48,113 nt of DNA from Ruminococcaceae bacterium UBA2719 (GCA_002353935.1 DEKP01000030.1:1-48113), one strand, 5' to 3'; shown: positions 16,766-26,010, counted from the stretch's first letter. The notes: generated by a model not told the origin, from the sequence alone. Made by a program: numbers and translations.

Positions 16766-19700
16766 TTATCCCTCATTTGCTCTCTCAACAAGAGTTTCAT
16801 ATCTTGCGTTAGCAGTATCTTCTGCTTTCTTAAAGAGGTTCTCAGCGCGCTCAGGGAATGAACGTGTGAGTGCAGAATATCTTGCTTCGTTCATAATGAA
16901 GTCGCGGTAAGATGCCGACGGAGCCTTAGAGTCAAGAATAAACGGATTCTTGCCCTGCTCTTTGAGTCTCGGATCATAACGGAAGTTGTTCCAATAACCA
17001 CAGGCAACAGCCTTTGCCATTTCAGCCTGACAGTTTTTCATTCCGCCCTTGATCGAGTGCATCTCACAAGGAGCATAACCGATGATGAGTGACGGTCCTT
17101 TGTATGATTCAGCCTCTTTAATAGCTTTGAGAGTTTGATTCATGTCAGCACCCATAGCTATTTGAGCAACATAGATATAGCCGTAAGAAATAGCGATATC
17201 AGCAAGGCTCTTTTTAGCTATAGCTTTACCTGCAGCGGCAAACTGAGCAACCTGACCGATGTTAGATGACTTAGAAGCCTGACCGCCGGTGTTGGAGTAA
17301 ACCTCGGTATCGAATACCATGATGTTTACATCTTCGCCGGTTGCAAGAACGTGGTCAACGCCGCCGAAGCCGATATCATAAGCCCAGCCGTCTCCGCCGA
17401 AGATCCATACGGATTTCTTTGACAAGAATTCTTTGTTATCGTAAATAGCTTTGCACAATTCGCATTTGTCAGCAACTTTTTCAAGCTCTGCTACCAAAGC
17501 TTCTGTAGCTTTTGCGTTTTTCTCGCCGTCGTCAATAGTATTGAGATACTCTTCTGCGGCAGCTTTAAATTCTTTAGACGCTTTATCGCTGTCTTTAGCT
17601 TCTTTAACCTGCTCGATGAGTCTGTCTCTTACAGCTCTTTGACCAAGCAAAAGTCCTAAGCCGTGTTCAGCGTTATCTTCAAACAAGGAGTTAGCCCAAG
17701 CAGGACCGTGACCCTTCTTGTTAACTGTATACGGAGATGTAGCAGCAGGACCACCCCAGATAGATGAACAGCCTGTAGCGTTTGAAATGTACATTCTGTC
17801 GCCGAACAACTGAGTGATCAGACGAGCGTATGATGTTTCTGCACAGCCTGCGCAAGAGCCTGAGAACTCTAACAGCGGCTGTTTATACTGGCTGGAAATA
17901 ACGTTGATATTAGCTGTTGTTTCCGGCTTTTCGGTAACGTTAGCTACACAGTAATCAAATACCTCTTGCTGATCTTCCTGAGATTCACGAGACACCATAG
18001 TAAGTGAGTTTGTCGGACAAACGCCTACGCAAACCGAGCATCCCATACAATCCATAGGAGAAACAGCCAAAGTGTATGTATAGTTTGTTTTTACAACCGG
18101 CTTCGGAGCTTTCTTCATCTGAGCGGGAGCGGCTGCAACCTCTTCTTCGCTCAGCGCATAAGGTCTGATCGTAGCGTGAGGACATACAAAAGCACATTTG
18201 TTACATTTAGCGCAGGTGTCAGGATTCCATGTAGGAACTGTAACCGCAACTCCGCGTTTCTCATAAGCGGAAGCACCCTGTTCAAATGTACCGTCTGCGT
18301 GATCAATAAATGCAGATACAGGAAGCGCGTCGCCGTTCATGCTGCCGACAGGATGCATGATAGAGTCAACCTGCTTAACGAGCTTTTCAGCGCCTGTTGA
18401 TTTTGAAGTCTCAGCGTCGTCACAAGCGTCAGCCCAGTCTGCCGGAACGTCGATCTTAGTAAATGCCGAAACACCGGCGTCGATAGCCTTGTGGTTCATA
18501 TCAACGATATCCTGACCTTTTTTGAGGTAAGATTTAGTAGCAGCGTCTTTCATGTGCTGTACTGCTTCGTCGATCGGCATGATCTTTGCAAGAGCAAAGA
18601 ATGCAGCCTGTAAAATAGTATTTGTACGCTTACCCATACCGATTTGCTGAGCAAGGTCGATAGCGTTTACTGTATAGAGCTGAATATTGTTTTTAGCAAT
18701 ATATCTCTTGGTTTCAGCGTTTAGATGAGTGTTGAGCTCATCGGCAGACCACTGACAGTTGATAAGGAATACTCCGCCGGGTTTTACATCCTGAACCATC
18801 TTGTAGCCCTTTAAAACATAAGACGGGTTGTGACAGGCAACAAAGTCTGCTTTATTTATATAATATGGGCTCTTTATCGGCTTGTCACCGAAACGCAGGT
18901 GCGAAATGGTGATACCGCCTGTCTTTTTAGAATCATATTGGAAATAAGCCTGAACATATTTGTCGGTATAGTCGCCGATGATTTTGATAGAGTTTTTGTT
19001 AGCGCCAACTGTACCGTCGCCGCCGAGACCCCAGAATTTGCATTCAATAGTGCCTTCTGCCGCAGTGTTGGGAGATGGTTTTTCTTCGAGTGACAACTCT
19101 GTAACGTCATCAACAATACCAAGAGTAAAGTTGTGTTTGGGCTGATCTTTTTTGAGTTCTTCGTATACTGCAAAGATGCTTGAAGGAGGAGTATCCTTAG
19201 AACCTAAACCGTATCTGCCGCCTACGACCTTAGCCTGGCGTCCGAGCGACGCTAAAGCAGCTACAACATCGAGGTAAAGCGGCTCGCCTAATGCGCCCGG
19301 CTCTTTTGTTCTGTCCAAAACAGCAATTTTCTTAGCAGTTTCGGGAATAGCTTCAACAAGCTTTTGAGCAGAGAAAGGACGGTAAAGTCTGACTTTTACC
19401 AAGCCTACTTTTTCTCCCTGTGCGTTCATATAATCGATAACTTCTTCTGCAACGTCACAGATAGAACCCATAGCAACGATAACGCGCTCTGCGTCCTCTG
19501 CGCCGTAATAGTTGAACAATTTATAGTCTGTGCCGAGTTTAGCGTTAACCTTATCCATATATTCTTCAACAATAGCCGGAAGAGCATTGTAGTAAGAGTT
19601 ACAAGCCTCTCTGTGCTGGAAGAAGATGTCGCCGTTTTCATGAGAGCCGCGCATTGTAGGATGCTCAGGGTTAAGCGCTCTCTTTCTGAAATCAGCTACT

Positions 19701-20296
19701 GCGTCCATATCGCACATTTCTTTGAGATCTTCGTAATCCCAGATTTGGATTTTTTGAATTTCGTGAGATGTTCTGAAGCCGTCAAAGAAGTTGATAAACG
19801 GAACCCTGCCCTTGATAGCAGCAAGGTGAGCAACTGCGCCGAGATCCATAACTTCCTGAGGATTGGTTTCTGCAAGCATTGCAAAACCTGTCTGTCTGCA
19901 CGCATATACGTCGGAGTGATCTCCGAAAATATTAAGAGCGTGAGAAGCAACGCATCTTGCCGATACATGGAAAACCGAGGGAAGCAATTCGCCCGCGATT
20001 TTGTACATATTCGGGATCATAAGAAGCAGTCCCTGGGAAGCGGTATAAGTAGTTGTTAGCGCTCCCGCGTTTAACGAGCCGTGTACTGTACCTGCCGCAC
20101 CGGCCTCAGATTGCATTTCTTCAACCTTAACGGTTGTGCCGAAAATGTTTTTTTGCCCTTGTGCCGACCACTGGTCAACATAGTCTGCCATAGGACTTGA
20201 GGGAGTAATAGGATAGATACCCGCTACTTCCGTAAACGCATAAGACACATAAGCCGCAGCGTTGTTACCGTCCATGGTTTTCATTTTTCTTGCCAT
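16766..20296 (-). CDS. nifJ: Pyruvate:ferredoxin (flavodoxin) oxidoreductase
   Basis: 1176 residues, the single-chain homodimeric form. It converts pyruvate and CoA to acetyl-CoA and CO2, reducing ferredoxin, the central step of anaerobic clostridial energy metabolism. In order: the N-terminal pyruvate/TPP domain (GIYPITPSSPMADYVDQW), the gamma domain with LGGDGTVGANKNSIKI, two [4Fe-4S] motifs (CAKCNKCAFVCP and CMGCSVCVGVCP), the proximal-cluster cysteines in CAGCAETSYA, and the TPP domain GGDGWAYDIGFGGVDH. The third proximal ligand is in GGMKNCQAEM. The gene is monocistronic, with a strong AGGAGG site. All expected cluster ligands are present. Confidence 0.98.
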   Translation of the reverse strand: MARKMKTMDGNNAAAYVSYAFTEVAGIYPITPSSPMADYVDQWSAQGQKNIFGTTVKVEEMQSEAGAAGTVHGSLNAGALTTTYTASQGLLLMIPNMYKIAGELLPSVFHVSARCVASHALNIFGDHSDVYACRQTGFAMLAETNPQEVMDLGAVAHLAAIKGRVPFINFFDGFRTSHEIQKIQIWDYEDLKEMCDMDAVADFRKRALNPEHPTMRGSHENGDIFFQHREACNSYYNALPAIVEEYMDKVNAKLGTDYKLFNYYGAEDAERVIVAMGSICDVAEEVIDYMNAQGEKVGLVKVRLYRPFSAQKLVEAIPETAKKIAVLDRTKEPGALGEPLYLDVVAALASLGRQAKVVGGRYGLGSKDTPPSSIFAVYEELKKDQPKHNFTLGIVDDVTELSLEEKPSPNTAAEGTIECKFWGLGGDGTVGANKNSIKIIGDYTDKYVQAYFQYDSKKTGGITISHLRFGDKPIKSPYYINKADFVACHNPSYVLKGYKMVQDVKPGGVFLINCQWSADELNTHLNAETKRYIAKNNIQLYTVNAIDLAQQIGMGKRTNTILQAAFFALAKIMPIDEAVQHMKDAATKSYLKKGQDIVDMNHKAIDAGVSAFTKIDVPADWADACDDAETSKSTGAEKLVKQVDSIMHPVGSMNGDALPVSAFIDHADGTFEQGASAYEKRGVAVTVPTWNPDTCAKCNKCAFVCPHATIRPYALSEEEVAAAPAQMKKAPKPVVKTNYTYTLAVSPMDCMGCSVCVGVCPTNSLTMVSRESQEDQQEVFDYCVANVTEKPETTANINVISSQYKQPLLEFSGSCAGCAETSYARLITQLFGDRMYISNATGCSSIWGGPAATSPYTVNKKGHGPAWANSLFEDNAEHGLGLLLGQRAVRDRLIEQVKEAKDSDKASKEFKAAAEEYLNTIDDGEKNAKATEALVAELEKVADKCELCKAIYDNKEFLSKKSVWIFGGDGWAYDIGFGGVDHVLATGEDVNIMVFDTEVYSNTGGQASKSSNIGQVAQFAAAGKAIAKKSLADIAISYGYIYVAQIAMGADMNQTLKAIKEAESYKGPSLIIGYAPCEMHSIKGGMKNCQAEMAKAVACGYWNNFRYDPRLKEQGKNPFILDSKAPSASYRDFIMNEARYSALTRSFPERAENLFKKAEDTANARYETLVERANEG

Positions 20297-20317
20297 AGAT
20301 TATTTCCTCCTGAATTT

Positions 20318-20352
20318 AGCCGCTGTAAAATGAGCTCCTTTTTACACCGGCT
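20318..20352 (-). promoter_or_regulatory. Leader hairpin just upstream of nifJ
   Basis: Inverted repeat 20318-20330 with 20340-20352 (one mismatch) in the predicted 5' untranslated region, about ten bases ahead of the AGGAGG site. It could act as an RNA stabiliser; no T tract follows, so it is not a terminator. Confidence 0.4.
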
Positions 20353-20427
20353 ATTATTGATAAGACAAGTAGACAAGTTGTAAGCAAACAATATTTGCTT
20401 AAATCTCTGCCTATCATACCAAGCAGT

Positions 20428-20456
20428 ATTTTATCACTTTTTAAGTTTATTGTAAA
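20428..20456 (-). promoter_or_regulatory. Predicted promoter of nifJ
   Basis: On the minus strand TTTACA (20451-20456), 17-bp spacer, TAAAAT (20428-20433). It implies a leader of about 125 nt. Apart from this and the leader hairpin, the gap between nifJ and the next gene holds only AT-rich sequence, with a possible promoter for the CBS protein near 20610-20638. Confidence 0.5.
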
Positions 20457-20657
20457 GAGAATTGTTAAAACTTGTCTCTATATTCATGAAAGTGACAGCA
20501 ACGGACGCCTAATCCAAAACAGCAAACTTATTCCAATTTCCAATCCGCTTATACGAATTTTTGATTTATCTTTTTATTAAAATTTTTTGTTTGACTTTTT
20601 TTTATAATTTGTTAAACTTATAATTGATTAAATATAATCTTAGAGAGGATGAATAAT

Positions 20658-21506
20658 ATGCCTGACGACTCAGGTAACGTCCAGAAAAAAAGCTTTATAG
20701 AAAAGTGGTTCAAGCCTAAAAGAGCTGAGCAAAAACAGCAGGAAACCGAAGAAGAAATATTGTCGCTTGTAGAAGAGGGTCAGGAAAAAGGACTTATCAA
20801 AGACGATACAAAAAATATAATTGAAAACGTATTTGACTTTGACGACACTGTTGCATATGAAATTATGACTCACAGGCGAGATATGACTACGCTTGAAGAT
20901 ACCGACACTCTGGATAAAACGATTAAGGTCGCCATTGAGTCCGGTCACTCAAGAATTCCCGTATATAAAGATGATATAGATAATATCATCGGCGTTTTAT
21001 ATGTAAAAGATTTACTCAAATATGTTTGCGCAGAAGTTCCAAAAGACTTTTCTTTGACTAACATCTTGAGAAAGGTTTTGTTTGTCCCTAGAACTAAAAA
21101 TTGCAGCAGCCTTTTCAGAGAGATGAACAAGGCTCGCGTACAAATTGCCATAGTTGTAGACGAATATGGCGGCACCGAGGGGCTTATAACGCTCGAGGAC
21201 CTTATAGAAGATATTTTGGGAAATATAAGGGACGAATACGACGATGAAGAGGACGAGATAAAGAAAATCTCAGATACAAAATTTACTGTAGACGGCAGCA
21301 CTTTGATCGAAGACGTTGAAGAACTGACGGGAGTAAAATTTTCTGAAGTTGATTCGGAAACTATCGCAGGGTTTATTCTCGATAAACTCGGCAGAATCCC
21401 GGACGATAACGAGCGACCGACCATTGAGCTTGATCAAATGAGATTAAAGATTGTTGAAGCAGACGATCGCAGGATTTCAAAGGTGCTCATAGAGCTGAAA
21501 CAATAA
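20658..21506 (+). CDS. CorC/HlyC-type CBS-domain protein without membrane domain
   Basis: 282 residues. After an acidic N-terminus come paired CBS domains (HSRIPVYKDDIDNIIGVLYV, and VDEYGGTEGLITLEDLIEDI in the second), then a CorC_HlyC transporter-associated C-terminal domain (FTVDGSTLIEDVEELTG). The DUF21 membrane domain of full MpfA/YhdP-type magnesium exporters is absent, as in TlyC/CorC soluble forms, so a regulatory role in ion transport is likely but unproven. Start is set to ATG 20658, ten bases after AGAGG; ATG 20649 is too close. Monocistronic, ending at a strong hairpin. Confidence 0.85.
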   Translation: MPDDSGNVQKKSFIEKWFKPKRAEQKQQETEEEILSLVEEGQEKGLIKDDTKNIIENVFDFDDTVAYEIMTHRRDMTTLEDTDTLDKTIKVAIESGHSRIPVYKDDIDNIIGVLYVKDLLKYVCAEVPKDFSLTNILRKVLFVPRTKNCSSLFREMNKARVQIAIVVDEYGGTEGLITLEDLIEDILGNIRDEYDDEEDEIKKISDTKFTVDGSTLIEDVEELTGVKFSEVDSETIAGFILDKLGRIPDDNERPTIELDQMRLKIVEADDRRISKVLIELKQ

Positions 21507-21534
21507 ATTTAAAATAAAATAACATTAGAAAAGT

Positions 21535-21574
21535 CAGCGCTGATTAATCCGTTTATGTGAATTAATCAGCGCTG
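21535..21574. terminator. Hairpin between the CBS gene and the XRE gene
   Basis: Perfect 14-bp stem, 21535-21548 with 21561-21574. The T tract is weak on both sides, but the location between convergent genes supports a terminator. Confidence 0.65.
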
Positions 21575-21604
21575 TTCATATTTCAATATTTATATTTACC
21601 GATA

Positions 21605-21814
21605 TCAGAAATAAAATATTTCTTCAAATTTTTTATCCAACGCTACACAGAGAATCAGCGCTAATTTGGCTGTGGGATTGAACTGTCCCGTTTCGATGGA
21701 ACTGATAGTATTGCGCGACACCCCCACCACATTTGCAAGCTCTGCCTGAGAGAGCTTTTTCTCCTTTCGAATCTCGGCAAGGTGGTTTTTCAGCAGCAGC
21801 CCTTTTTCAGTCAT
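21605..21814 (-). CDS. XRE-family DNA-binding regulator
   Basis: 69 residues made up almost entirely of one helix-turn-helix domain: LSQAELANVVGVSRNTISSIETG is the recognition part (about residues 21-43), and the end KKFEEIFYF is typical of small YozG-like regulators. ATG 21814 follows AGGTGA. It is the second gene of a two-gene unit, four bases after the stop of the membrane-protein gene, and its likely operators lie in the shared promoter (22155-22226). It probably represses its own operon. Confidence 0.9.
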   Translation of the reverse strand: MTEKGLLLKNHLAEIRKEKKLSQAELANVVGVSRNTISSIETGQFNPTAKLALILCVALDKKFEEIFYF

Positions 21815-21818
21815 ATGA

Positions 21819-22139
21819 TCACCTGCAAAGCTGAATGATCCATGCCGCAGCAAAGCAAGCGGTGGTTATTCCTAAAGCAATCGCGCAAAAAAGGTCTTGC
21901 TTCTTTCTGCTATTACGAAACTTTGTAAAAAAGACAGTAAAAAGCATCGCAAACATTGCCATGTTGCAGCCGTAGCTAATGCGGTGAAGCACAATCCTTT
22001 CCACGATATCAACGGCAATAAGCAGAAAGGCGCCGATAATATACGCAAAACGCGCACCTCGATGCAGAACCTCAAGTCCTGCGATATCTTTTCCTTTGTT
22101 TTCTTCCTGTGCTTTTTTTAAAACATCTTCTTTGTTCAT
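21819..22139 (-). CDS. Small membrane protein paired with XRE regulator
   Basis: 106 residues. A charged N-terminal region with KKAQEENKGKDIAGLEVL is followed by three hydrophobic segments (IIGAFLLIAVDIV, YGCNMAMFAMLFTVFF, FCAIALGITTACFAAAWII). Proteins of this kind (DUF6442-like by eye) are often encoded with a small XRE regulator in Firmicutes; function unknown. Start ATG 22139 has AGGAGA upstream, and longer frames lack a site and overlap the promoter. It is the first gene of the pair. Confidence 0.8.
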   Translation of the reverse strand: MNKEDVLKKAQEENKGKDIAGLEVLHRGARFAYIIGAFLLIAVDIVERIVLHRISYGCNMAMFAMLFTVFFTKFRNSRKKQDLFCAIALGITTACFAAAWIIQLCR

Positions 22140-22154
22140 ATAAACATCTCCTTT

Positions 22155-22226
22155 GACAAGTTTTATTGTCATAATTATATCAATGACAAGTTTACTTGTC
22201 AATAGTTTTTGCAAAGTTTTCTTGTC
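22155..22226 (-). promoter_or_regulatory. Promoter with three repeated 16-bp operators
   Basis: On the minus strand TTGACA (22197-22202), 17-bp spacer, TATAAT (22174-22179), a perfect core promoter. Palindromes of the form GACAAG-N4-CTTGTC occur at 22185-22200 (perfect, touching the -35 box), 22155-22170 (one arm altered, downstream of the -10) and 22211-22226 (one degenerate arm, upstream). This arrangement is what an autorepressor, most simply the XRE protein of the same operon, would use. Confidence 0.75.
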
Positions 22227-22284
22227 AAAATTTATTTATCTATACTTTATACTAGATTAAATATACCCTTTAACATCTATTAAA

Positions 22285-22318
22285 CAAAAAACCTTGCTCA
22301 ATTTAGAATTGAACAAGG
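22285..22318 (-). terminator. Terminator of the Bax inhibitor-like gene
   Basis: Stem 22292-22303 with 22307-22318 (12 positions), with a T run on the minus strand. Confidence 0.8.
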
Positions 22319-22386
22319 GTTTTTATAGTTTCTTTTTACTGTCTGTTTTCTTTAATAAATTTAAAAATCAAACTCAATAAGTATTA

Positions 22387-23247
22387 TCAAGACTTTTTCG
22401 AGCTGTTGCCTACAATAGTGATTATCAAATCGAGCACCTTAATATAAATCCACAAAATAGTGAACGCAAGACCAAACGAAGCCATCCACTCATATTTTGC
22501 AGGCATTCCGTTTTCTACACCGTTTTCAATTACCGCAAAGTCGGAAATCAAAAACATGCAGGCTATCACAATAGAAATCAAGGTAAAGCCAATTGAAATT
22601 CCAAAGTTGCCCACTATAGATGCAACAAAGGGTCTTGTAAGGGGAATCAAATATCCAATACCGGTCAAAAGAGAAATACCGATCATTGAAAAAAGCAAAG
22701 TTATCATAACCGTAACAAACTTTTTGCTAACCTTTACAATTCTCTTTGCATACAGAAAAGCCATAGTCAAAACAACCACAATAGTAACTCCAAGCGCCAA
22801 CAAGCCCAAATATTCATAGCCTTTAATAAGGCTGAAAATAATAAAAGCTATCATAAAGCCCTGGCACAGCGAATACAGCGTACCCGTCACCGGAATAGTG
22901 CGCGGAATAAAGGCTGCCAAAAGTTGTGTAACAATCGCAAGAACAGCAGATCCGCCTACAGCTATTAACGCTGTCATCGGAACGCTTGCTTCAAAGCCCT
23001 TGTAATTAAAGTTCATTACCTGTGCATCTGTCGAGAACACTGTGTTAGACAACAAAAGATACAAGAGCATACCGCAAACAGTTACAAGCATAAACCATGC
23101 TGTTTTAAGAGCAATCCTGCCGTAAGCGACAGATTTTTCATCTGTCGATATGTACTCCACCTTGTTTAGACGATTCATAACAGGATTAGAATGAAAAAAA
23201 GTTTTTCTGGGTGCAGGCTGTGTGTTTTGACCGCTAAGTCGACTCAT
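22387..23247 (-). CDS. Bax inhibitor-1/YccA-family membrane protein
   Basis: 286 residues with seven hydrophobic segments after a soluble N-terminus of about 50 residues. The segment order and the charged loop SDFAVIENGVENGMPAKYEW before the last helices match the BI-1/YccA family. Bacterial members are thought to be pH-sensitive calcium leak channels or FtsH modulators. AGGAGG precedes the ATG. Monocistronic. Confidence 0.85.
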   Translation of the reverse strand: MSRLSGQNTQPAPRKTFFHSNPVMNRLNKVEYISTDEKSVAYGRIALKTAWFMLVTVCGMLLYLLLSNTVFSTDAQVMNFNYKGFEASVPMTALIAVGGSAVLAIVTQLLAAFIPRTIPVTGTLYSLCQGFMIAFIIFSLIKGYEYLGLLALGVTIVVVLTMAFLYAKRIVKVSKKFVTVMITLLFSMIGISLLTGIGYLIPLTRPFVASIVGNFGISIGFTLISIVIACMFLISDFAVIENGVENGMPAKYEWMASFGLAFTILWIYIKVLDLIITIVGNSSKKS

Positions 23248-23372
23248 AATTGTTCCTCCTTTTAAAAAACATGTTCAAAATACATTTAGTCCGCGGTTTA
23301 TTTTCAAAGTTAATAAAATCAAAAGAGCATCCTTAACCTTAGAGATACCCACGCGTTTTACACTCAAATTTA

Positions 23373-23406
23373 ATCTGCACTGTAAAATAAGTTTTACAGT
23401 GCAGAT
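23373..23406. terminator. Terminator after the LEA-like gene
   Basis: Perfect 15-bp stem, 23373-23387 with 23392-23406, and a four-base loop. It lies just after the stop of the minus-strand gene. Confidence 0.75.
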
Positions 23407-23432
23407 TTCAGCTATGTAAAAAGCTTTTAATC

Positions 23433-24167
23433 TTAAAACGAAAAAGACTCAGGCGATTCTTCGCTTTCTTCTTTTGCGCAGTCAGAGATTGATTCTTTGA
23501 TATTCTGAGGCGCTTGGATATTTCCTACAGTTTTGTCGTCTTCAACCTTTTCGATATTTTCAGCCTTATCAGCAGCTTCTTCAATAATCTTCTCAATTTC
23601 CTCGTCGGAATCCGATGATACCTTGCCTTTGATTTGTTGAGCAGTATCAACCGCTTTGTCTTTAAGATCTTCTGCCGCAAATTTAGCCTTTTCTACTACA
23701 TCACAAGCCTTTTCCTTTGCAGTTTGCGCAATATCTGAGGCTTTTTCTTTTGTTTTTTGAGCTATGTCCTTGGAAGAAGCCTTTGCTTTATCAGAAAGCT
23801 CTTCGGCTTTTTTAGCTATAGCAGCTTTGATTTTTTCGGCGTTTTCCGATTTTATTTTTATGTTGTTATTTTCATTTAAAAGCTCAAGGTATTTAACCGA
23901 AGCTCTGCCTATACGATCAGATACTTTATCAATCAACTCACAAAGCTCTTTATTATCGTCGTTTGAGTTTTCGCGCAGATTCTCATAATAATATCTGCCA
24001 AGCTCAATATATGCCTGATCTCTTTTTTCGCTGTCGCCCTTTATTATTTGTTTAAGGCGGTTAAGCTGAGCGCGCAAACGGTTCTTTTGAGCTATTTGAG
24101 AAGCAATTTCCGATATTGTATCAGCGGCTACAGCAAAGCCTGATTTTATATTTTCTTTCAAATCCAT
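23433..24167 (-). CDS. LEA/apolipoprotein-like repeat protein
   Basis: 244 residues, very rich in Lys, Glu, Ala and Asp, without a signal peptide. The first 90 residues form a helical region (GDSEKRDQAYIELGRYYYEN) common in uncharacterised clostridial proteins. About residues 115-185 are amphipathic 11-residue-like repeats (KTKEKASDIAQTAKEKACDV and similar), as in late-embryogenesis-abundant proteins and apolipoproteins. The C-terminus is acidic and probably disordered. A stress-protective or membrane-surface role is a guess from composition. AGGAGG precedes the ATG. Monocistronic. Confidence 0.75.
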   Translation of the reverse strand: MDLKENIKSGFAVAADTISEIASQIAQKNRLRAQLNRLKQIIKGDSEKRDQAYIELGRYYYENLRENSNDDNKELCELIDKVSDRIGRASVKYLELLNENNNIKIKSENAEKIKAAIAKKAEELSDKAKASSKDIAQKTKEKASDIAQTAKEKACDVVEKAKFAAEDLKDKAVDTAQQIKGKVSSDSDEEIEKIIEEAADKAENIEKVEDDKTVGNIQAPQNIKESISDCAKEESEESPESFSF

Positions 24168-24252
24168 AATAAGACCTCCTATTTTACTTATATTATTATC
24201 GCAGAAAACAACAATAAAATCAATAATAATTTGTAAAAGTTCTATAAATAAT

Positions 24253-24280
24253 TTGCATTTATTTTCAAATGTGTTAAAAT
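24253..24280 (+). promoter_or_regulatory. Promoter of the CpXC gene
   Basis: TTGCAT (24253-24258), 16-bp spacer, TAAAAT (24275-24280). The transcript would have a very short leader. Confidence 0.55.
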
Positions 24281-24300
24281 AATTTCGTAGGGGGTGGAGT

Positions 24301-24975
24301 ATGTCAAACGTAATTTCAAAGGAAGTTTCCTGTCCAAATTGTAACGATATATCAAACGCGCATATTTATATAAGCATCAACGCTACAAACGATCCGCAGT
24401 TCCGAGAAGATCTGTTGTCCGGAAAACTTTTTGATTTCAAGTGCGAAAACTGCGGCTTTGAGGGAAAATTCACATATCCACTGTTATACAATGATATGAA
24501 AAAGCGCTTTATGGTTTACCTTATCCCTGAGATCAACCGTTTTCAGCTTGAGGACAGAACTCTTGAAGAGGATTATCGAAATTTAAAGGGAATAAAAAAG
24601 CGTATAGTACCCGACTTCAACTCTTTTAAAGAGAAAATTTTTGCATTTGAATCTTCTTTAGACGATATGGCTCTTGAGCTGACAAAATACGCTATTGGTG
24701 AAACCGTCGCAAAAAAGAACGGCCTGAGCAGAGTTGACGAGGGATATCTGACTCAGTATAACCGCGAAATGAACAAAATCGGATTTACATATTTTATCGG
24801 TGAGAACAACGAGCCCTTTGTCCAGTCGGCGCGTTTTGAAATTTATGCAAAAAGTGTAAAAATTGTCGAGGCTGTATGTGCAAACGACAAAAAGCTTTCA
24901 GGCTTTATAAAAATCGACAGAGAGTGGGCAGAAAACACTTTGTTTAGATACAAGCGTCTGACGCACGAAAAATAA
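24301..24975 (+). CDS. CpXC-domain protein
   Basis: 224 residues. The N-terminal zinc-ribbon-like CpXC domain has CPNC (Cys11, Cys14) and CENC (Cys48, Cys51), with FTYPLLYNDMKKRFMVYLIP closing it. The C-terminal 120 residues show no motif I know. CpXC proteins are probably metal-binding, but their job is unknown. Start ATG 24301 follows GGGGTGGAG. It is convergent with ribF and shares a terminator with it. Confidence 0.85.
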   Translation: MSNVISKEVSCPNCNDISNAHIYISINATNDPQFREDLLSGKLFDFKCENCGFEGKFTYPLLYNDMKKRFMVYLIPEINRFQLEDRTLEEDYRNLKGIKKRIVPDFNSFKEKIFAFESSLDDMALELTKYAIGETVAKKNGLSRVDEGYLTQYNREMNKIGFTYFIGENNEPFVQSARFEIYAKSVKIVEAVCANDKKLSGFIKIDREWAENTLFRYKRLTHEK

Positions 24976-25003
24976 ATATCTCTATAAATAAGTTTAATAA
25001 AAC

Positions 25004-25034
25004 AACGGGGACTGTACAGCTCCCCGTTAATTTT
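25004..25034. terminator. Bidirectional terminator between CpXC gene and ribF
   Basis: Stem AACGGGGA/TCCCCGTT (25004-25011 with 25021-25028), with a T run after it on the plus strand and an A-rich tract before it. Confidence 0.8.
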
Positions 25035-25955
25035 TTATATATTAAAAATTTTTATAATCTGCTTTTTATCATTTTCCACCTGCAGCTTCAGCTCCTGCAA
25101 GGAAGAAAACTTTCGCTCTTCTCTTACAAAGTGTAAAAGCTCACATTCTATATATTCATTATATAAATCAAATCCGTCGTATGAAAACAAATATGTTTCG
25201 CATATCGGAGAATCCTTTTTGTTCACCGTTGGATGAATTCCGATATTGGTAGCCCCGTAATATGCTTTTTCTCCGATTTTGACTTTTGAAGCATAAACCC
25301 CCAGTTTCGGCATTATAAGTTCATTATTCATCATAATATTTGCTGTCGGAAAATCAAGTGTTCTACCTATACGATTACCCGATACCACGTTGCCGAAAAC
25401 AGTAAAATTATATCCAAGCATCTCGTTTGCGTCTTCTATACAACCCTCAGCTATGCTGTTTCTGATTCTTGTGGATGATACGGGAAGGCCCTTGTATACA
25501 ATTTTCTCTGACACATGAACCTTTATATCATATTTTTCACACAGCGATATAAGAGACTTTGTATCTGCGCCGGCGTTTTTTCCGAAATGATAATTAAACC
25601 CGCAGTATACTTTTTGCGCCTTTAATTTTTCTTTAAGTATAATTTTCACAAAATCTTCTGCACTCATATCTTTAACAGTTGAAAAATCCGCAAAAATCAA
25701 AGCGTCTGCGCCGATATTTTGTATGATTTTTTGCTTTTGCTCATTTAAAGTAAGCAACACTTTTTTGTTTTTTTCCAATATTGAAGCCGGACTTTTTTCA
25801 AAGGTCAAAACCACGCTGAGATTAGCACCCTTTTCATCAGCGCATTTTTTAATAACATTTTGATGCCCTATATGTACCCCGTCAAAAAAACCCAGCGCTA
25901 CGCTTGATTTGCAAGAGCTTTTTTCAAAATCTGAAACTCTGTGATAAATTTGCAT
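25035..25955 (-). CDS. ribF: Bifunctional riboflavin kinase/FAD synthetase
   Basis: 306 residues, full length. The N-terminal FMN adenylyltransferase domain has LGFFDGVHIGHQ and later GLPVSSTRIRNSI. The C-terminal flavokinase domain has GRTLDFPTANI and TNIGIHPTV. It makes FMN and FAD from riboflavin. It is not next to truB or rbfA as in many Firmicutes, and is divergent from the M14 peptidase across a minisatellite. GGAG precedes the ATG; no FMN riboswitch is visible. Confidence 0.95.
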   Translation of the reverse strand: MQIYHRVSDFEKSSCKSSVALGFFDGVHIGHQNVIKKCADEKGANLSVVLTFEKSPASILEKNKKVLLTLNEQKQKIIQNIGADALIFADFSTVKDMSAEDFVKIILKEKLKAQKVYCGFNYHFGKNAGADTKSLISLCEKYDIKVHVSEKIVYKGLPVSSTRIRNSIAEGCIEDANEMLGYNFTVFGNVVSGNRIGRTLDFPTANIMMNNELIMPKLGVYASKVKIGEKAYYGATNIGIHPTVNKKDSPICETYLFSYDGFDLYNEYIECELLHFVREERKFSSLQELKLQVENDKKQIIKIFNI

Positions 25956-26010
25956 ATTTTCTCCGATAAAACATAATATTTATAAACAGTATAAAATAAA
26001 AATCTTAATT

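Noticed and set aside
20395..20580. A 61-residue frame upstream of the CBS-domain gene
   Set aside because: It covers the nifJ promoter region on the other strand, lacks a ribosome binding site and is low complexity.
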